The notes under the pieces are model-generated. The model did not search any database. It saw only the letters and a program-made list of their open reading frames with translations, and was not told where the DNA came from. Positions 1-9,263 of a stretch of DNA of 64,000 bases are shown in pieces; the stretch's first letter is position 1; every line of letters starts with the position of its first letter. Origin of the DNA: Microvirga terricola (GTDB taxonomy: Bacteria > Pseudomonadota > Alphaproteobacteria > Rhizobiales > Beijerinckiaceae); assembly GCF_011777495.1 (NCBI RefSeq), contig NZ_JAATJS010000004.1, forward strand, positions 434,001 to 498,000, given 5' to 3'. A program made the position numbers and the translations under genes.

Positions 1-595
<595 letters not shown>

Positions 596-600
596 GAATG

Positions 601-1920
601 TTATCGTTTCTGACCTGCCGCGAGGCGGCGCTCGACGCCGAGCGAATAGCGAGACATGCCGAAGCAGAAGATGAAGTAGAACAAGGCCGCGAAGGCATAA
701 CCGGTGATGCCGATGGTCGGGGCTGCCCAATTGGGGTCGATACGCGAGGATTCGATCGCCTTGACCAGATCGAAAATGCCGACGATCGACACCAGCGACG
801 TGTCCTTGAACAACCCGATGAAGGTATTCACGATGCCGGGAATCACAATCCGCAGCGCCTGCGGCAGAATGATGAAGGCCATCATCTGCGGGTAGTTGAG
901 CCCTAAGGACATCGCGCCTTCATACTGCCCCTTCGGCATGGCCTGCAGGCCGCCGCGGACCACCTCCGCCATATAGGCCGAGGCGAAAAGCGCGACGCCG
1001 ATCAGCGGACGCGCAAGACGGTCCACCGTCACGTCGCCCGGCAGGAAGAGCGGCAGCATCGTATTCGCCATGATCAGCACGGTGATCAACGGCACGCCGC
1101 GAACGAACTCGATGAAGATGACCGAGGCCATCCGCAGGATCGGCAGCTTCGAGCGTCGCCCAAGGGCGAGAAGGATGCCGAAGGGCAACGAGAACACGAT
1201 GCCGACGGTCGCCACCAGAAGCGTCACGAGAATGCCGCCCCAGCGCGACGTCGGGACCGGCTCAAGCCCCCAGTTGATACTGACGAGGCCCAGCGTGATC
1301 CCGATGACCGCGACGATGCCCAAACCGATCAGCATCGCGGAACGGATCGAGGTTTTCAGCGCATAGGCGGCAGCCGCAAGCGCAACAACCAGAAGCGCTC
1401 CGCTGACGGCGAAAGTACTCCAGAAGCCGATCCCCAGGCTGACATTGCCGCCTGTGAGCAGGATGTATGAGATCACCGGGAACAGCCAGAAGAAATAAAT
1501 CGCCCCCAGGTCTCTGCGGGGCGCGCGCAGCCACAGCAGCCAGCCCACGCCAATCGCCAGCAGCACGAAGAAGATGTTGACCCTCCACCGCTCCGTGGCC
1601 GGGTAGGAGCCATAGGTGAAGAAGTTGATCTTATCGATGACGAAGGCCCAGCACGCTCCGACCGGGTGACCGGCCGTTTCCGCGCGGCAGGCACTGCGAT
1701 CCGTGCCCGTCCACACCGCATTGATAACGAGAAACTCCACCAGGGGCGGAATAATGACGTACAGGAGATATGCGACCACCAGGGTCAGCAGCGTGTTGAG
1801 CGGGCTTGAGAAGAGGTTCTCGCGCATCCACGCGAGCGGCCCGCGTGTGAGACTCGGCGGAGGCAGCGCCTCGATCTTCTCGGAGCGGACGAAACGGGAC
1901 ATATCGACGGCGGTGTTCAT
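601..1920 (-). CDS. aapM: General L-amino acid ABC transporter permease AapM
   Basis: Inner-membrane permease of 439 aa. It is much longer than a HisM-type permease because an N-terminal extension with several hydrophobic segments (about residues 35-210) precedes the standard permease domain (about 220-430). The EAA-type loop that contacts the ATPase is visible around the GAMSLGLNYPQMM stretch, followed by LPQALRIVIPGIVN. The long form is typical of AapM/BztC. It lies 9 bp downstream of aapQ and 5 bp upstream of aapP. In Rhizobium the Aap system imports and also exchanges a broad range of L-amino acids; that range here is inferred by homology. Confidence 0.93.
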   Translation of the reverse strand: MNTAVDMSRFVRSEKIEALPPPSLTRGPLAWMRENLFSSPLNTLLTLVVAYLLYVIIPPLVEFLVINAVWTGTDRSACRAETAGHPVGACWAFVIDKINFFTYGSYPATERWRVNIFFVLLAIGVGWLLWLRAPRRDLGAIYFFWLFPVISYILLTGGNVSLGIGFWSTFAVSGALLVVALAAAAYALKTSIRSAMLIGLGIVAVIGITLGLVSINWGLEPVPTSRWGGILVTLLVATVGIVFSLPFGILLALGRRSKLPILRMASVIFIEFVRGVPLITVLIMANTMLPLFLPGDVTVDRLARPLIGVALFASAYMAEVVRGGLQAMPKGQYEGAMSLGLNYPQMMAFIILPQALRIVIPGIVNTFIGLFKDTSLVSIVGIFDLVKAIESSRIDPNWAAPTIGITGYAFAALFYFIFCFGMSRYSLGVERRLAAGQKR

Positions 1921-1929
1921 GAGAGTTTC

Positions 1930-3180
1930 CTACCGTTCGACAATCGCCACGCGGCGGTTGTAGATGTTCATGACGAACGAGGTCACGAGGCTGATGGTCA
2001 GGTACACGCCCATGGTGATCATGACGACCTCGACCGCCTGCCCTGTCTGGTTGAGAACGGTGCCCATGAAGACCTGCACGAGATCGGGATAGCCGATAGC
2101 CACCGCGAGCGAGGAGTTCTTCGTCAGGTTGAGATACTGGCTCGTCAGCGGCGGGATGATGACGCGCATCGCTTGCGGGATCACGACAAGACGGAGCGTC
2201 TGGCCCGACTTGAGGCCGAGCGAACCCGCCGCCTCCGTCTGGCCTTTCGACACGGCCAGAATACCGGCGCGGACCACCTCGGCAATGAAGGCTGCCGTAT
2301 AGGTCGTGAGGCCAACGAGGAGCGCCACGAACTCCGGCAGGATCTGCATGCCGCCGCGAAGATTGAACGTGCCTTTGACCGGCATGTCGAAACTGACGGG
2401 ATTGGCGTTCATCAGGGCCAGCACGATCCATGTGGCAACCGGAAGCCCAAGCACGAGGCCGAGCGTGGCCCAGCCGACCGGATACTGACGGCCCGTCGCT
2501 GCCTGCTGCTTCTTGGCCCAGCGGCGAAACAGAATGGTCACCACGACGCCAATGGCGAAAGCCACACCAATGGCCCACGCATCAGCCGCGTAGAGGGGGC
2601 GTGGCATGAACAGGCCGCGAGCGTTCAGGAAGAACCCGGCACCCAGGGAGAAGGAATCGCGCGGCTGCGGCAGCGGCCCGAGCACCGCGATGTACCAGAA
2701 CAGCAATTGCAGCAGCAGCGGGATATTGCGCAGCGTTTCGACATAGACCATCGCGACCTTGGCCACCATCCAGTTGGACGACAAGCGCGCGATGCCGACC
2801 GCAAAGCCGAGAAAGGTCGCGAAGACGATGCCGATGGCGGAAACGATCAGGGTATTGAGAAGGCCGACGATGAAAGCGTCGCCATAGGTCGAACCGGCGG
2901 CACTGAACGAAATCAGCGTCTGGCTGATATCGAACCCGGCAGTGTTTTCCAGAAATCCGAAACCGGAAGCAATCTTGGCGCGCCGCAGATTATCGACGGC
3001 GTTCGTCGCTGCGATGTAAAACAGATAGCCGACGACGCAGACCAGGAGCGTCTGGTAGAAAATTCCGCGCACCTTGGGATCGTACAGAAACGATTTCTTC
3101 GGCGGCAATGCCTGACTGACAGAACTCTGCACTGAACCCATCCTCTGGAGGCTTGTTGTTTTTGGGCCCTTCACCTTCAT
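1930..3180 (-). CDS. aapQ: General L-amino acid ABC transporter permease AapQ
   Basis: Second inner-membrane permease of the Aap system, 416 aa, with an N-terminal membrane segment near residues 33-55, a long periplasmic or hydrophobic middle part, and the transporter EAA-like loop AAGSLGLKSGQTLRLVVIPQAMR near residues 318-340. It should form the heterodimeric channel with AapM. The start at 3180 has no clear ribosome-binding site; an internal ATG at 3141 (MGSVQSS) directly follows CAGAGG and is a possible alternative that would remove 13 residues. It is preceded by aapJ (73 bp gap) and followed closely by aapM. Confidence 0.92.
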   Translation of the reverse strand: MKVKGPKTTSLQRMGSVQSSVSQALPPKKSFLYDPKVRGIFYQTLLVCVVGYLFYIAATNAVDNLRRAKIASGFGFLENTAGFDISQTLISFSAAGSTYGDAFIVGLLNTLIVSAIGIVFATFLGFAVGIARLSSNWMVAKVAMVYVETLRNIPLLLQLLFWYIAVLGPLPQPRDSFSLGAGFFLNARGLFMPRPLYAADAWAIGVAFAIGVVVTILFRRWAKKQQAATGRQYPVGWATLGLVLGLPVATWIVLALMNANPVSFDMPVKGTFNLRGGMQILPEFVALLVGLTTYTAAFIAEVVRAGILAVSKGQTEAAGSLGLKSGQTLRLVVIPQAMRVIIPPLTSQYLNLTKNSSLAVAIGYPDLVQVFMGTVLNQTGQAVEVVMITMGVYLTISLVTSFVMNIYNRRVAIVER

Positions 3181-3253
3181 TGGTGACGGCCTGTGGGGCA
3201 GCAGCTTTTAAAAGGGGCGCCCGGATCGCTCCGGACGCCCGTGTTCATTTCGC

Positions 3254-4276
3254 TTAGCGAACCGGCAGGCCGTATTGCAGGCCGCCCTTCGTCCACTGCG
3301 CATTGAGGCCGCGCTTGATCTTCAGCTTGGAGCCTTCGCCGACGTTCCGCTCGAAGCTCTCGCCGTAGTTGCCGACGTGCTTGATGATCCGATAGGCCCA
3401 ATCGTTGGGGAGGCCGACCGCCTCGCCGAACTTGCCCTCGGTGCCGAGCAGACGCTTGATCTCCGGGTTGTCGGAGCCCTTCATCTGGTCGACGTTGGCC
3501 TTGGTGACACCAAGCTCTTCAGCGTCCAGCATGGCGTTGTGGGTCCAGCGGACGATATCGCCCCATTGGTTGTCGCCATGACGCACCGCCACCGCGAGCG
3601 GCTCCTTCGAGATGATTTCCGGCAAAACGATATGATCGTCCGGGTTCGACGCGCGCAGACGCTCGGAGTAGAGGCCGGAAGCGTCGGTGGTGAACGCGTC
3701 GCAACGGCCGGCGTCATAGGCCTTGAAAGTCTCGTCCGAGGTCGCGAAGGCTACGACTTCGTACTTCATGTTGTTGGCGCGGAAGTAGTCCGCGAGGTTC
3801 AGCTCGGTCGTGGTGCCCTGCTGGGTGCAGATGGAAGCGCCGTTCAGCTCTTTGGCCGAGGACACGCCGAGCTTCTTGCGGACCATGAAGCCCTGGCCGT
3901 CGAAGTAGTTGATGGCCGGGAAATCGAGGCCGAGCTGGGTGTCGCGCGACATGGTCACGGTCGAGTTACGGGCCAGCACGTCCACTTCGCCCGACTGGAG
4001 CGCGGTGAAGCGGTCCTTGGCGGAGAGCGGAATGAAGCGGATCTTCGTCGGATCGTCGAAGATGGCCGCCGACATCGCGCGGCAGAAATCGACGTCGAGA
4101 CCGGTCCAGTTGCCTTGGGCATCCGGCAGGCCGAAGCCGGCGAGGCCGGTGTTCGAACCGCAGGTCAGGTAGCCCTTCTGCTTCACGCTTGCGAGGGTAG
4201 CTTGAGCCGACGCGGAGCCTGCAGCGAGCAGGCTGGCCGTCAGGCCGAAGGCAATCGATACGATAGCCTTTTTCAT
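3254..4276 (-). CDS. aapJ: General L-amino acid-binding periplasmic protein AapJ
   Basis: Periplasmic solute-binding protein of family 3, 340 aa. The ATG at 4276 is chosen over an upstream in-frame TTG because it begins a clean signal peptide (MKKAIVSIAFGLTASLLAAG, cleavage near SASA-QA) and is preceded by a purine-rich GGGAGAATATAGGATC. The mature protein begins with the family-3 pattern (LASVKQKGYLTCGSN, GLDVDFCRAMSAAIF, DKVRF-like DPTKIRFIPL). First gene of the operon; the 229 bp to the divergent metC must hold its promoter. Binding of a broad set of amino acids is inferred from Rhizobium AapJ. Confidence 0.94.
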   Translation of the reverse strand: MKKAIVSIAFGLTASLLAAGSASAQATLASVKQKGYLTCGSNTGLAGFGLPDAQGNWTGLDVDFCRAMSAAIFDDPTKIRFIPLSAKDRFTALQSGEVDVLARNSTVTMSRDTQLGLDFPAINYFDGQGFMVRKKLGVSSAKELNGASICTQQGTTTELNLADYFRANNMKYEVVAFATSDETFKAYDAGRCDAFTTDASGLYSERLRASNPDDHIVLPEIISKEPLAVAVRHGDNQWGDIVRWTHNAMLDAEELGVTKANVDQMKGSDNPEIKRLLGTEGKFGEAVGLPNDWAYRIIKHVGNYGESFERNVGEGSKLKIKRGLNAQWTKGGLQYGLPVR

Positions 4277-4505
4277 GATCCTATATTCTCCCAATCTATA
4301 AACGCGGCTTGGAGGCTTTTCGTGCCGCTCGGGGTCGTGTTCCCTGTTAGACCGTTCCGCGTCGCTTCCGAACGAAACGACATCAACCCATCACATTCCA
4401 TGATTGGTAACTGGTCAAGTCTTGATGGAACGCGCCCAAGGCCGGGGTTGACGCCAAACGCCCGGCGTCGTCACATCGATTCCCCGTCATTATCCCTTTG
4501 AAACA
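4277..4505. promoter_or_regulatory. Divergent intergenic region between aapJ and metC
   Basis: These 229 bp separate two divergently transcribed genes and so must carry both promoters. I see no convincing operator palindrome or riboswitch. A metC neighbour upstream of aapJQMP is also found in Rhizobium, which suggests shared control by sulfur or nitrogen amino-acid supply; this is inference. Confidence 0.5.
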
Positions 4506-5702
4506 ATGTCAAAACTTCCTTCAAAGCCCTCCGATCTCGGTGACCGTACCCGCCTCGTCCATGCTGGCCGTGAACCTTTCGAGCAGCATGGTTTCGTCAA
4601 CACCCCGATCTATCGTGGCTCGACGGTCCTCTACGCGACGACGGACGATCTGCTGCACCGACGCGGCCGCTACTCCTATGGAACAAAAGGAACTCCGACG
4701 ACGGAAGCCCTCGAGAAGGCCTGGACGGAGCTGACGCGTTCCGCAGGGACAGTTCTCGCACCGTCAGGTCTTGCGGCCGTAACGCTCGCGCTCCTGTCCT
4801 GCCTCAAGGCCGGCGATCACCTGTTGATGACGGATTCCGTCTATCGCCCGACCCGCCATTTCTGCGACGGGATGCTCAAGAAATTTGGTGTGGAAACCAC
4901 CTATTACGATCCGCTCGTGGGCGCCGGAATCGCCTCGCTGCTGAGGCCGAACACCAAAGTTGTCTTTACGGAATCGCCCGGATCGCAGTCTTTCGAGATG
5001 CAGGACATCCCGGCCATCGCCGACGTTGCGCATAAGCACGGCGCGGTCGTGATTATGGACAACACTTGGGCGACCCCCCTCTTCTTCCCCCCGCACGAGC
5101 GCGGCGTCGACATCGCCATCGAGGCGGGCACCAAGTACCTCAGCGGCGGCTCCGATCTCCTGCTCGGCCTGGTTTCGGCCAACGAGCGCTGCTTCCCGGC
5201 GCTGCGTGACACCTATGACGCCTTCGCCATGTGTCCGGGACCGGAGGATGTCTTCCTCGGCCTGCGCGGCTTGCGCACCATGGCCCTGCGTCTGAAGGAA
5301 CATGAGAAGCAGGCCCTCGACATGGCCCGCTGGCTGGCGGCCCGGCCGGAGGTGGCGCAAGTCCTCCACCCGGCCCTGGAAAACTGCCCCGGTCACGACA
5401 TCTGGAAGCGCGACTTCAAGGGCTCGTCCGGCCTGTTCTCGGTCATCCTGAAGCCATGCTCGGATCAGGCGCTCGCCGCCATGCTCGACGGCCTCGCCCT
5501 GTTCGGCATGGGATATTCGTGGGGTGGTTTCGAGAGCCTCGTGATCCCGTTCGACTGCGCGACCTATCGGACGGCAACGCAATGGAAGCCCGGCGGACAT
5601 GCGCTACGCTTCCACATCGGCCTTGAGGATCTCGACGATCTGAAGCGCGATCTCGACGCCGGTTTCAAGCGCCTGAAGGAAGCCGACGCGAAGGCGGCTT
5701 AA
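4506..5702 (+). CDS. metC: Cystathionine beta-lyase
   Basis: PLP enzyme of the Cys/Met metabolism family, 398 aa, which cleaves cystathionine to homocysteine, pyruvate and ammonia in methionine synthesis. Visible features are the tetramer-forming phosphate-binding YSYGTKGTPTTEALE stretch (residues 56-70), the cofactor Asp in VIMDNTWATP (D185) and the PLP lysine in EAGTKYLSGGSD (K210). The C-terminal LRFHIGLED segment carries the substrate carboxylate-binding Arg. Length fits MetC. A desulfhydrase side activity, or a gamma-lyase role, cannot be excluded from sequence. Divergent from aapJ and convergent with the LAB_N gene. Confidence 0.93.
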   Translation: MSKLPSKPSDLGDRTRLVHAGREPFEQHGFVNTPIYRGSTVLYATTDDLLHRRGRYSYGTKGTPTTEALEKAWTELTRSAGTVLAPSGLAAVTLALLSCLKAGDHLLMTDSVYRPTRHFCDGMLKKFGVETTYYDPLVGAGIASLLRPNTKVVFTESPGSQSFEMQDIPAIADVAHKHGAVVIMDNTWATPLFFPPHERGVDIAIEAGTKYLSGGSDLLLGLVSANERCFPALRDTYDAFAMCPGPEDVFLGLRGLRTMALRLKEHEKQALDMARWLAARPEVAQVLHPALENCPGHDIWKRDFKGSSGLFSVILKPCSDQALAAMLDGLALFGMGYSWGGFESLVIPFDCATYRTATQWKPGGHALRFHIGLEDLDDLKRDLDAGFKRLKEADAKAA

Positions 5703-5717
5703 TCCGGAATAGTGCCT

Positions 5718-5749
5718 CGGCGGGAAAGCTTTTTCGGCTTATCCCGCCG
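5718..5749. terminator. Stem-loop between convergent metC and LAB_N gene
   Basis: An inverted repeat with outer arms CGGCGGGA (5718-5725) and TCCCGCCG (5742-5749), inner arms AAGC and GCTT, and a T-rich loop. It lies just after the metC stop and overlaps the end of the convergent gene, so it could terminate transcription from both sides. There is no long U tract on the plus side. Confidence 0.55.
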
Positions 5750-6098
5750 CTTCAAGCTCTGCCTCGGCCTGTACGCTCTTCCTGTTCTTCGCGTCCTTCG
5801 CAATCAACATGAGATTGCGGACGTAGATGAAGATGGAAAAGACCTGGCCGAGGATGATGACGATGTCGTGCCGCGCGAAGCCATAGACGAGCGTCATCAA
5901 CCCGCCGCCGATGGACAGAAACCAGAAGCCGACCGGGATCACGCTCTTTTCCGCCTTCTCGCTGGCAATCCATTGCACGAGAAAGCGCGCGCCGAACACG
6001 AACTGCGCGAGCACGCCGAAGGCCGCCCAAAGGTCGAAACGCGTGACGATCACGTCGTAGAAATACAAGCCGAGATCGTGGGCGAGCCGTATCAGCAT
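5739..6098 (-). CDS. LAB_N-domain membrane protein
   Basis: Small integral membrane protein of 119 aa with about three membrane segments, matching the domain found at the N-terminus of some lipid-A-disaccharide synthases (LAB_N), here standing alone. Recognisable parts are FGARFLVQWIASEK (about 41-54), the PVGFWFLSIGGGLMTLVYG segment, and a terminal IYVRNLMLI. Its ATG overlaps the stop of the upstream glycosyltransferase in a TGATG, so translation is coupled. In-frame codons upstream would extend it into the glycosyltransferase, but the 6098 start fits the family. It probably helps make or move a polyprenyl-phosphate sugar for lipid A or envelope decoration; the exact role is unknown. Confidence 0.85.
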   Translation of the reverse strand: MLIRLAHDLGLYFYDVIVTRFDLWAAFGVLAQFVFGARFLVQWIASEKAEKSVIPVGFWFLSIGGGLMTLVYGFARHDIVIILGQVFSIFIYVRNLMLIAKDAKNRKSVQAEAELEAAG

Positions 6099-6829
6099 CA
6101 GATAATCTCCTGGGCGACCGGCACGCGGCGCCGGCGGCGCAACAGCCACCACACGCCGGCAAGGTCGAGAATGCCGACCCACAGACGGTCGAATAGGCCG
6201 TAATTGGACTGCCCGGCATGGCGCGGCCTGTCGACCACGTCCACATGGGCGATCTTATAACCCTCACGCTTCACCAGCGCAGGCATGAAGCGGTGCAAGG
6301 CATCGAAATAAGGCAGGCGCAGATAGACATCGCGCCGAAAAGCTTTCAGCCCGCATCCCGTGTCACGCGTGCCGTCCTTCAGAATGCGACCGCGCACGCC
6401 GTTGGCGATGCGGGATTGCCAGCGCTTGGAAGCGCCTTTGCGAGCGAGGCGCTGTCCGGCGGCGAGCCCGATGGAGGGGTCATCGAGGGCAGCAACCAGT
6501 TGCGGAATAAAGGCCGGATCGTTCTGTCCGTCGCCATCGAGGGTCACGATGATCGCGCCGCTCGCAGCCTGAACGCCCGACCGCACCGCTGCACTCTGCC
6601 CGGAGCTGGCATCGTGACGCACGAGGCGAAGCCAGGGCCGGGTCGCGCGAGCGCTCAGGACCTGCTCGACGGTCGCGTCCGTGGACCCGTCATCGACGTA
6701 AATCAGCTCGAACTGACCAATCCGGGCGCAGGCGCGCTCGATCTCCTCCACGAGGGGGAGAATGTTCAGAGCCTCGTTCTTGACTGGCACAACGACGCTG
6801 ACGCGCGGGGCCGGAAGGGTAACGGTCAT
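6098..6829 (-). CDS. GT2 polyprenyl-phosphate glycosyltransferase (dolichyl-phosphate mannosyltransferase-like)
   Basis: Cytoplasmic-face glycosyltransferase of 243 aa that should load a sugar from a nucleotide donor onto polyprenyl phosphate. GT-A motifs are visible: DDGST (46-50), DGDGQ (98-102), DTGCGLK (156-162) and RHAGQSNY (203-210). The C-terminus has one hydrophobic stretch followed by five arginines. It sits 46 bp downstream of the GT-C transferase gene and overlaps the LAB_N gene. The set resembles ArnC/ArnT and the Rhizobium RgtE-type galacturonic-acid pathway, but the sugar cannot be read from the sequence. Confidence 0.88.
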   Translation of the reverse strand: MTVTLPAPRVSVVVPVKNEALNILPLVEEIERACARIGQFELIYVDDGSTDATVEQVLSARATRPWLRLVRHDASSGQSAAVRSGVQAASGAIIVTLDGDGQNDPAFIPQLVAALDDPSIGLAAGQRLARKGASKRWQSRIANGVRGRILKDGTRDTGCGLKAFRRDVYLRLPYFDALHRFMPALVKREGYKIAHVDVVDRPRHAGQSNYGLFDRLWVGILDLAGVWWLLRRRRRVPVAQEII

Positions 6830-6875
6830 CGATCAAGGGCCGTTCAGGCCCCCTCTGGAAAGGGCGAAGGCGGCC

Positions 6876-8585
6876 TCAGGAGCCTGACGAATAGGCACCA
6901 ATGTCGAGCCGCCGCCCGCTGTTGATATTGAAACCCGTGACGCGGGTCGAGAGGGTCGGATGCTGGCCCAGCCGGTCATTCTCCGCGCGGAACGCATCTT
7001 CGAAGCGCTTCTCCACGAAAACGAGACGGCAACCGCCCTGCTTCAGGAAGGAAGAGGCCTCGGGGCCGGTCTCGAGCATTTCCAAATCGGTGCCGACCAG
7101 GAAGACCAGGCTGGGTTCGCGATAACCGAGCGTCGCCACGCGCGGGTTCTCGCATGGGAGATTGTGTGCGACTTCGGCAAGCCGCGGCGAGAGCTTCAGC
7201 GAGCGCAGATCGAGCTGCGCGAAGCCGAACACGCCGAGAGCCAGCAACGCGGACGAGATGAAACCTGCCGCAAGGGTGTTGAGAACCCGATCCTTCACGA
7301 ACATCCGCCAAGCGTACAGCGCCACCAGCGAAGACGCGATCATGAACGGAAGTCCGCGATAAGGCAGCGTGCCGTCAAAGGACCATGCGACGGCAGACAA
7401 CCCGACCGTCAGGCCAACGGGGATGAAGGGGATGAGGACCGTCGCGGCCCTTGCGCCTGGACGATACGGCCCGACGAAATGGCGCGAGATCGCCATCACG
7501 GCGACAAGGCCAATCGCCGGATAGAGCGGCATCACATAATGCGGCAGTTTCGTCGGCACCGCCTCGAAAATCAGCCACGACGGAATGGCCCAAGCCAACG
7601 CGAAAGCGACCGGCTCTTCCCGCCGATGCTTCCAGGCGAAGGGGATAGCGATCGTCGCCAAAATCGCGCCCGGCCAGAAGGTGGCGAAATAGGCGATGAG
7701 ATAGAAGCCCGGCGGCGCCCAATGATAGGACTGCGCAGTGCCGACCTTACCGAGCATGTCGTGGCCGACGGCCTCCGAATAGAACGCGCCGCCGCTCTTG
7801 ATGGCGATGGCGATGAACCAGGGCAGCACGATCAGCAGCGTCGCCAGCGCGCCAAGCCAGGGGCGTAGCGTCAGGAGCCAGCGAGCCGAGCGTTCCTTGT
7901 AGGAAAGAACGGCGGCGCAAGTCCCCGCGAACATCAGGACCAGTGGTCCTTTGATGAGAATGCCGGCGGCAAAGCCCAACCAGAAGATCAGCAGCGTCCG
8001 GCGGGGAAGAATCCCAGCTCCGCGGCCCAGATAGGCCCGCGCCAGGCCGCCCATGACCGCGACGGAACAGGCGGTCAGCATGGCGTCGGTCTTGGCGAGA
8101 CGCGCCTCGACCATGAGGATGATCGACGTCGCCATGAGGGCGGCGGTGAGAAAGGCCCCTCGCCGACCCACGAAAGCCAAGGCCGCCCAGTAGGTCAAAA
8201 GAACCGTCGCCAGCGCCCCGAACAGCGAAGGAAGCCGGTAAAGCGCGATGGTCGTGTGGGCCTCCGGCACGCCCAGCGCCTCGCCGAGAGCGACAGTCGC
8301 GCTCTGCATCCAGTAGATGCCGACCGGCTTCTTATGGCGGGCCTCGTCCTGGAAGCGGATATCCACGAAATCGCGGGTCTCGAGCATCTGCTTCGAGGCC
8401 TGCGCATAGCGCGGCTCGTCCCGGTCCATGGGCTGGAGCGAAGTGAAGCCCGGCAGGAAGCAGGCGAGCGCCAACAGCACGAGAACGGCGCAAAGGCGCA
8501 CATGGCTTCGCTCGATGGCGGCCGCCATCTGCGCCACGGAAAAATGGCGCAAGGACAAGCGTTGCTGGGCGACGAGACCGTCCAT
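6876..8585 (-). CDS. ArnT-like GT-C glycosyltransferase (GT39/GT83 family)
   Basis: Polytopic inner-membrane glycosyltransferase, 569 aa from the chosen start, that uses a polyprenyl-phosphate sugar to modify lipid A or another envelope acceptor on the periplasmic side. The first loop carries the metal/catalytic motif DRDEPRY (54-60), and RHKKPVGIYWMQ (83-94) matches the ArnT signature. About ten or more membrane helices follow, with a soluble C-terminal tail. The ATG at 8585 was chosen because GGAG lies seven bases upstream; a longer reading from 8687 has no supporting site. The donor is presumably made by the GT2 enzyme downstream. Galacturonic acid or aminoarabinose are both possible sugars. 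Confidence 0.87.
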   Translation of the reverse strand: MDGLVAQQRLSLRHFSVAQMAAAIERSHVRLCAVLVLLALACFLPGFTSLQPMDRDEPRYAQASKQMLETRDFVDIRFQDEARHKKPVGIYWMQSATVALGEALGVPEAHTTIALYRLPSLFGALATVLLTYWAALAFVGRRGAFLTAALMATSIILMVEARLAKTDAMLTACSVAVMGGLARAYLGRGAGILPRRTLLIFWLGFAAGILIKGPLVLMFAGTCAAVLSYKERSARWLLTLRPWLGALATLLIVLPWFIAIAIKSGGAFYSEAVGHDMLGKVGTAQSYHWAPPGFYLIAYFATFWPGAILATIAIPFAWKHRREEPVAFALAWAIPSWLIFEAVPTKLPHYVMPLYPAIGLVAVMAISRHFVGPYRPGARAATVLIPFIPVGLTVGLSAVAWSFDGTLPYRGLPFMIASSLVALYAWRMFVKDRVLNTLAAGFISSALLALGVFGFAQLDLRSLKLSPRLAEVAHNLPCENPRVATLGYREPSLVFLVGTDLEMLETGPEASSFLKQGGCRLVFVEKRFEDAFRAENDRLGQHPTLSTRVTGFNINSGRRLDIGAYSSGS

Positions 8586-8774
8586 CAAGAACTCCAGAGG
8601 CTGAAAAATGTCTTGTAGCAAAAGAATTCCTACGGGCAAAAAGCCCGTCCAAGCGCTCCATGTCCTCCAAAGCCAAGGCAGAGTCAAATCGACGGACGGT
8701 AACGGCGCAGGCGCTCCCCGCCCCCAGGACGAGCTGACCGACCAGAATCTGGATGATGTTACGAAGCCCGGCGG

Positions 8775-9263
8775 TCAGTGCCGACCGAGCGCCGCATTCT
8801 CGGCCCGAATGCGGATGGAGAGGACGAGAGCGTTCAGAATCGAGAAAACGAGCGCGAACCAGGGCAGCCCGAGCGCCAGCGGCAGCACGGCAATCTCGCC
8901 AATGACGACGGCGTAATTGGGGTGTGACAGAAAACGGTAAGGGCCGCCTCGCACCAGCGTCTCCCCCGGCATCACGATGATACGCGTCGTCCAGCGGCGG
9001 CCAAGAGTCATCAGGACCCAAACCCTCAGGGCCAAGAAGCAGACGAAAACCGCAAGCCAGCCGAGATTGACGGGCCGATCCCAACCGAGCCACCAGAGCC
9101 CGCCGAGCCAGGCAGCGTGAAGCGCGACGATCAGGGGATAGTGCTCCGGCGCAACCTCCAGGCCGCCCTGCGCAATCAGCCGCTCCGTATTGCGCCGCGC
9201 CAACCAAAGTTCGCCCAGGCGCTCCGCTGTCACGAAAAGAAGAAGCGCAAGAGCCAGAGTCAT
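8775..9263 (-). CDS. Isoprenylcysteine carboxyl methyltransferase (ICMT) family methyltransferase
   Basis: Membrane-embedded SAM-dependent methyltransferase of 162 aa with about four to five hydrophobic segments and the ICMT signature GPYRFLSHPNY near residue 107 followed by RIRAENAAL near the end. Its ATG overlaps the stop of the type III polyketide synthase gene (ATGA overlap), so the pair is translationally coupled. In Bacillus (BpsA/BpsB) and Streptomyces (SrsA/SrsB), such pairs make alkylpyrones or alkylresorcinols and then O-methylate them. I infer the same here: methylation of a long-chain polyketide lipid rather than of prenylated protein. Confidence 0.88.
   Translation of the reverse strand: MTLALALLLFVTAERLGELWLARRNTERLIAQGGLEVAPEHYPLIVALHAAWLGGLWWLGWDRPVNLGWLAVFVCFLALRVWVLMTLGRRWTTRIIVMPGETLVRGGPYRFLSHPNYAVVIGEIAVLPLALGLPWFALVFSILNALVLSIRIRAENAALGRH

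Noticed and set aside
8332..9207. Open frame overlapping the ArnT-like and ICMT genes
   Set aside because: Runs in another frame across two real genes; Arg/Ala/Gly-rich with no domain.
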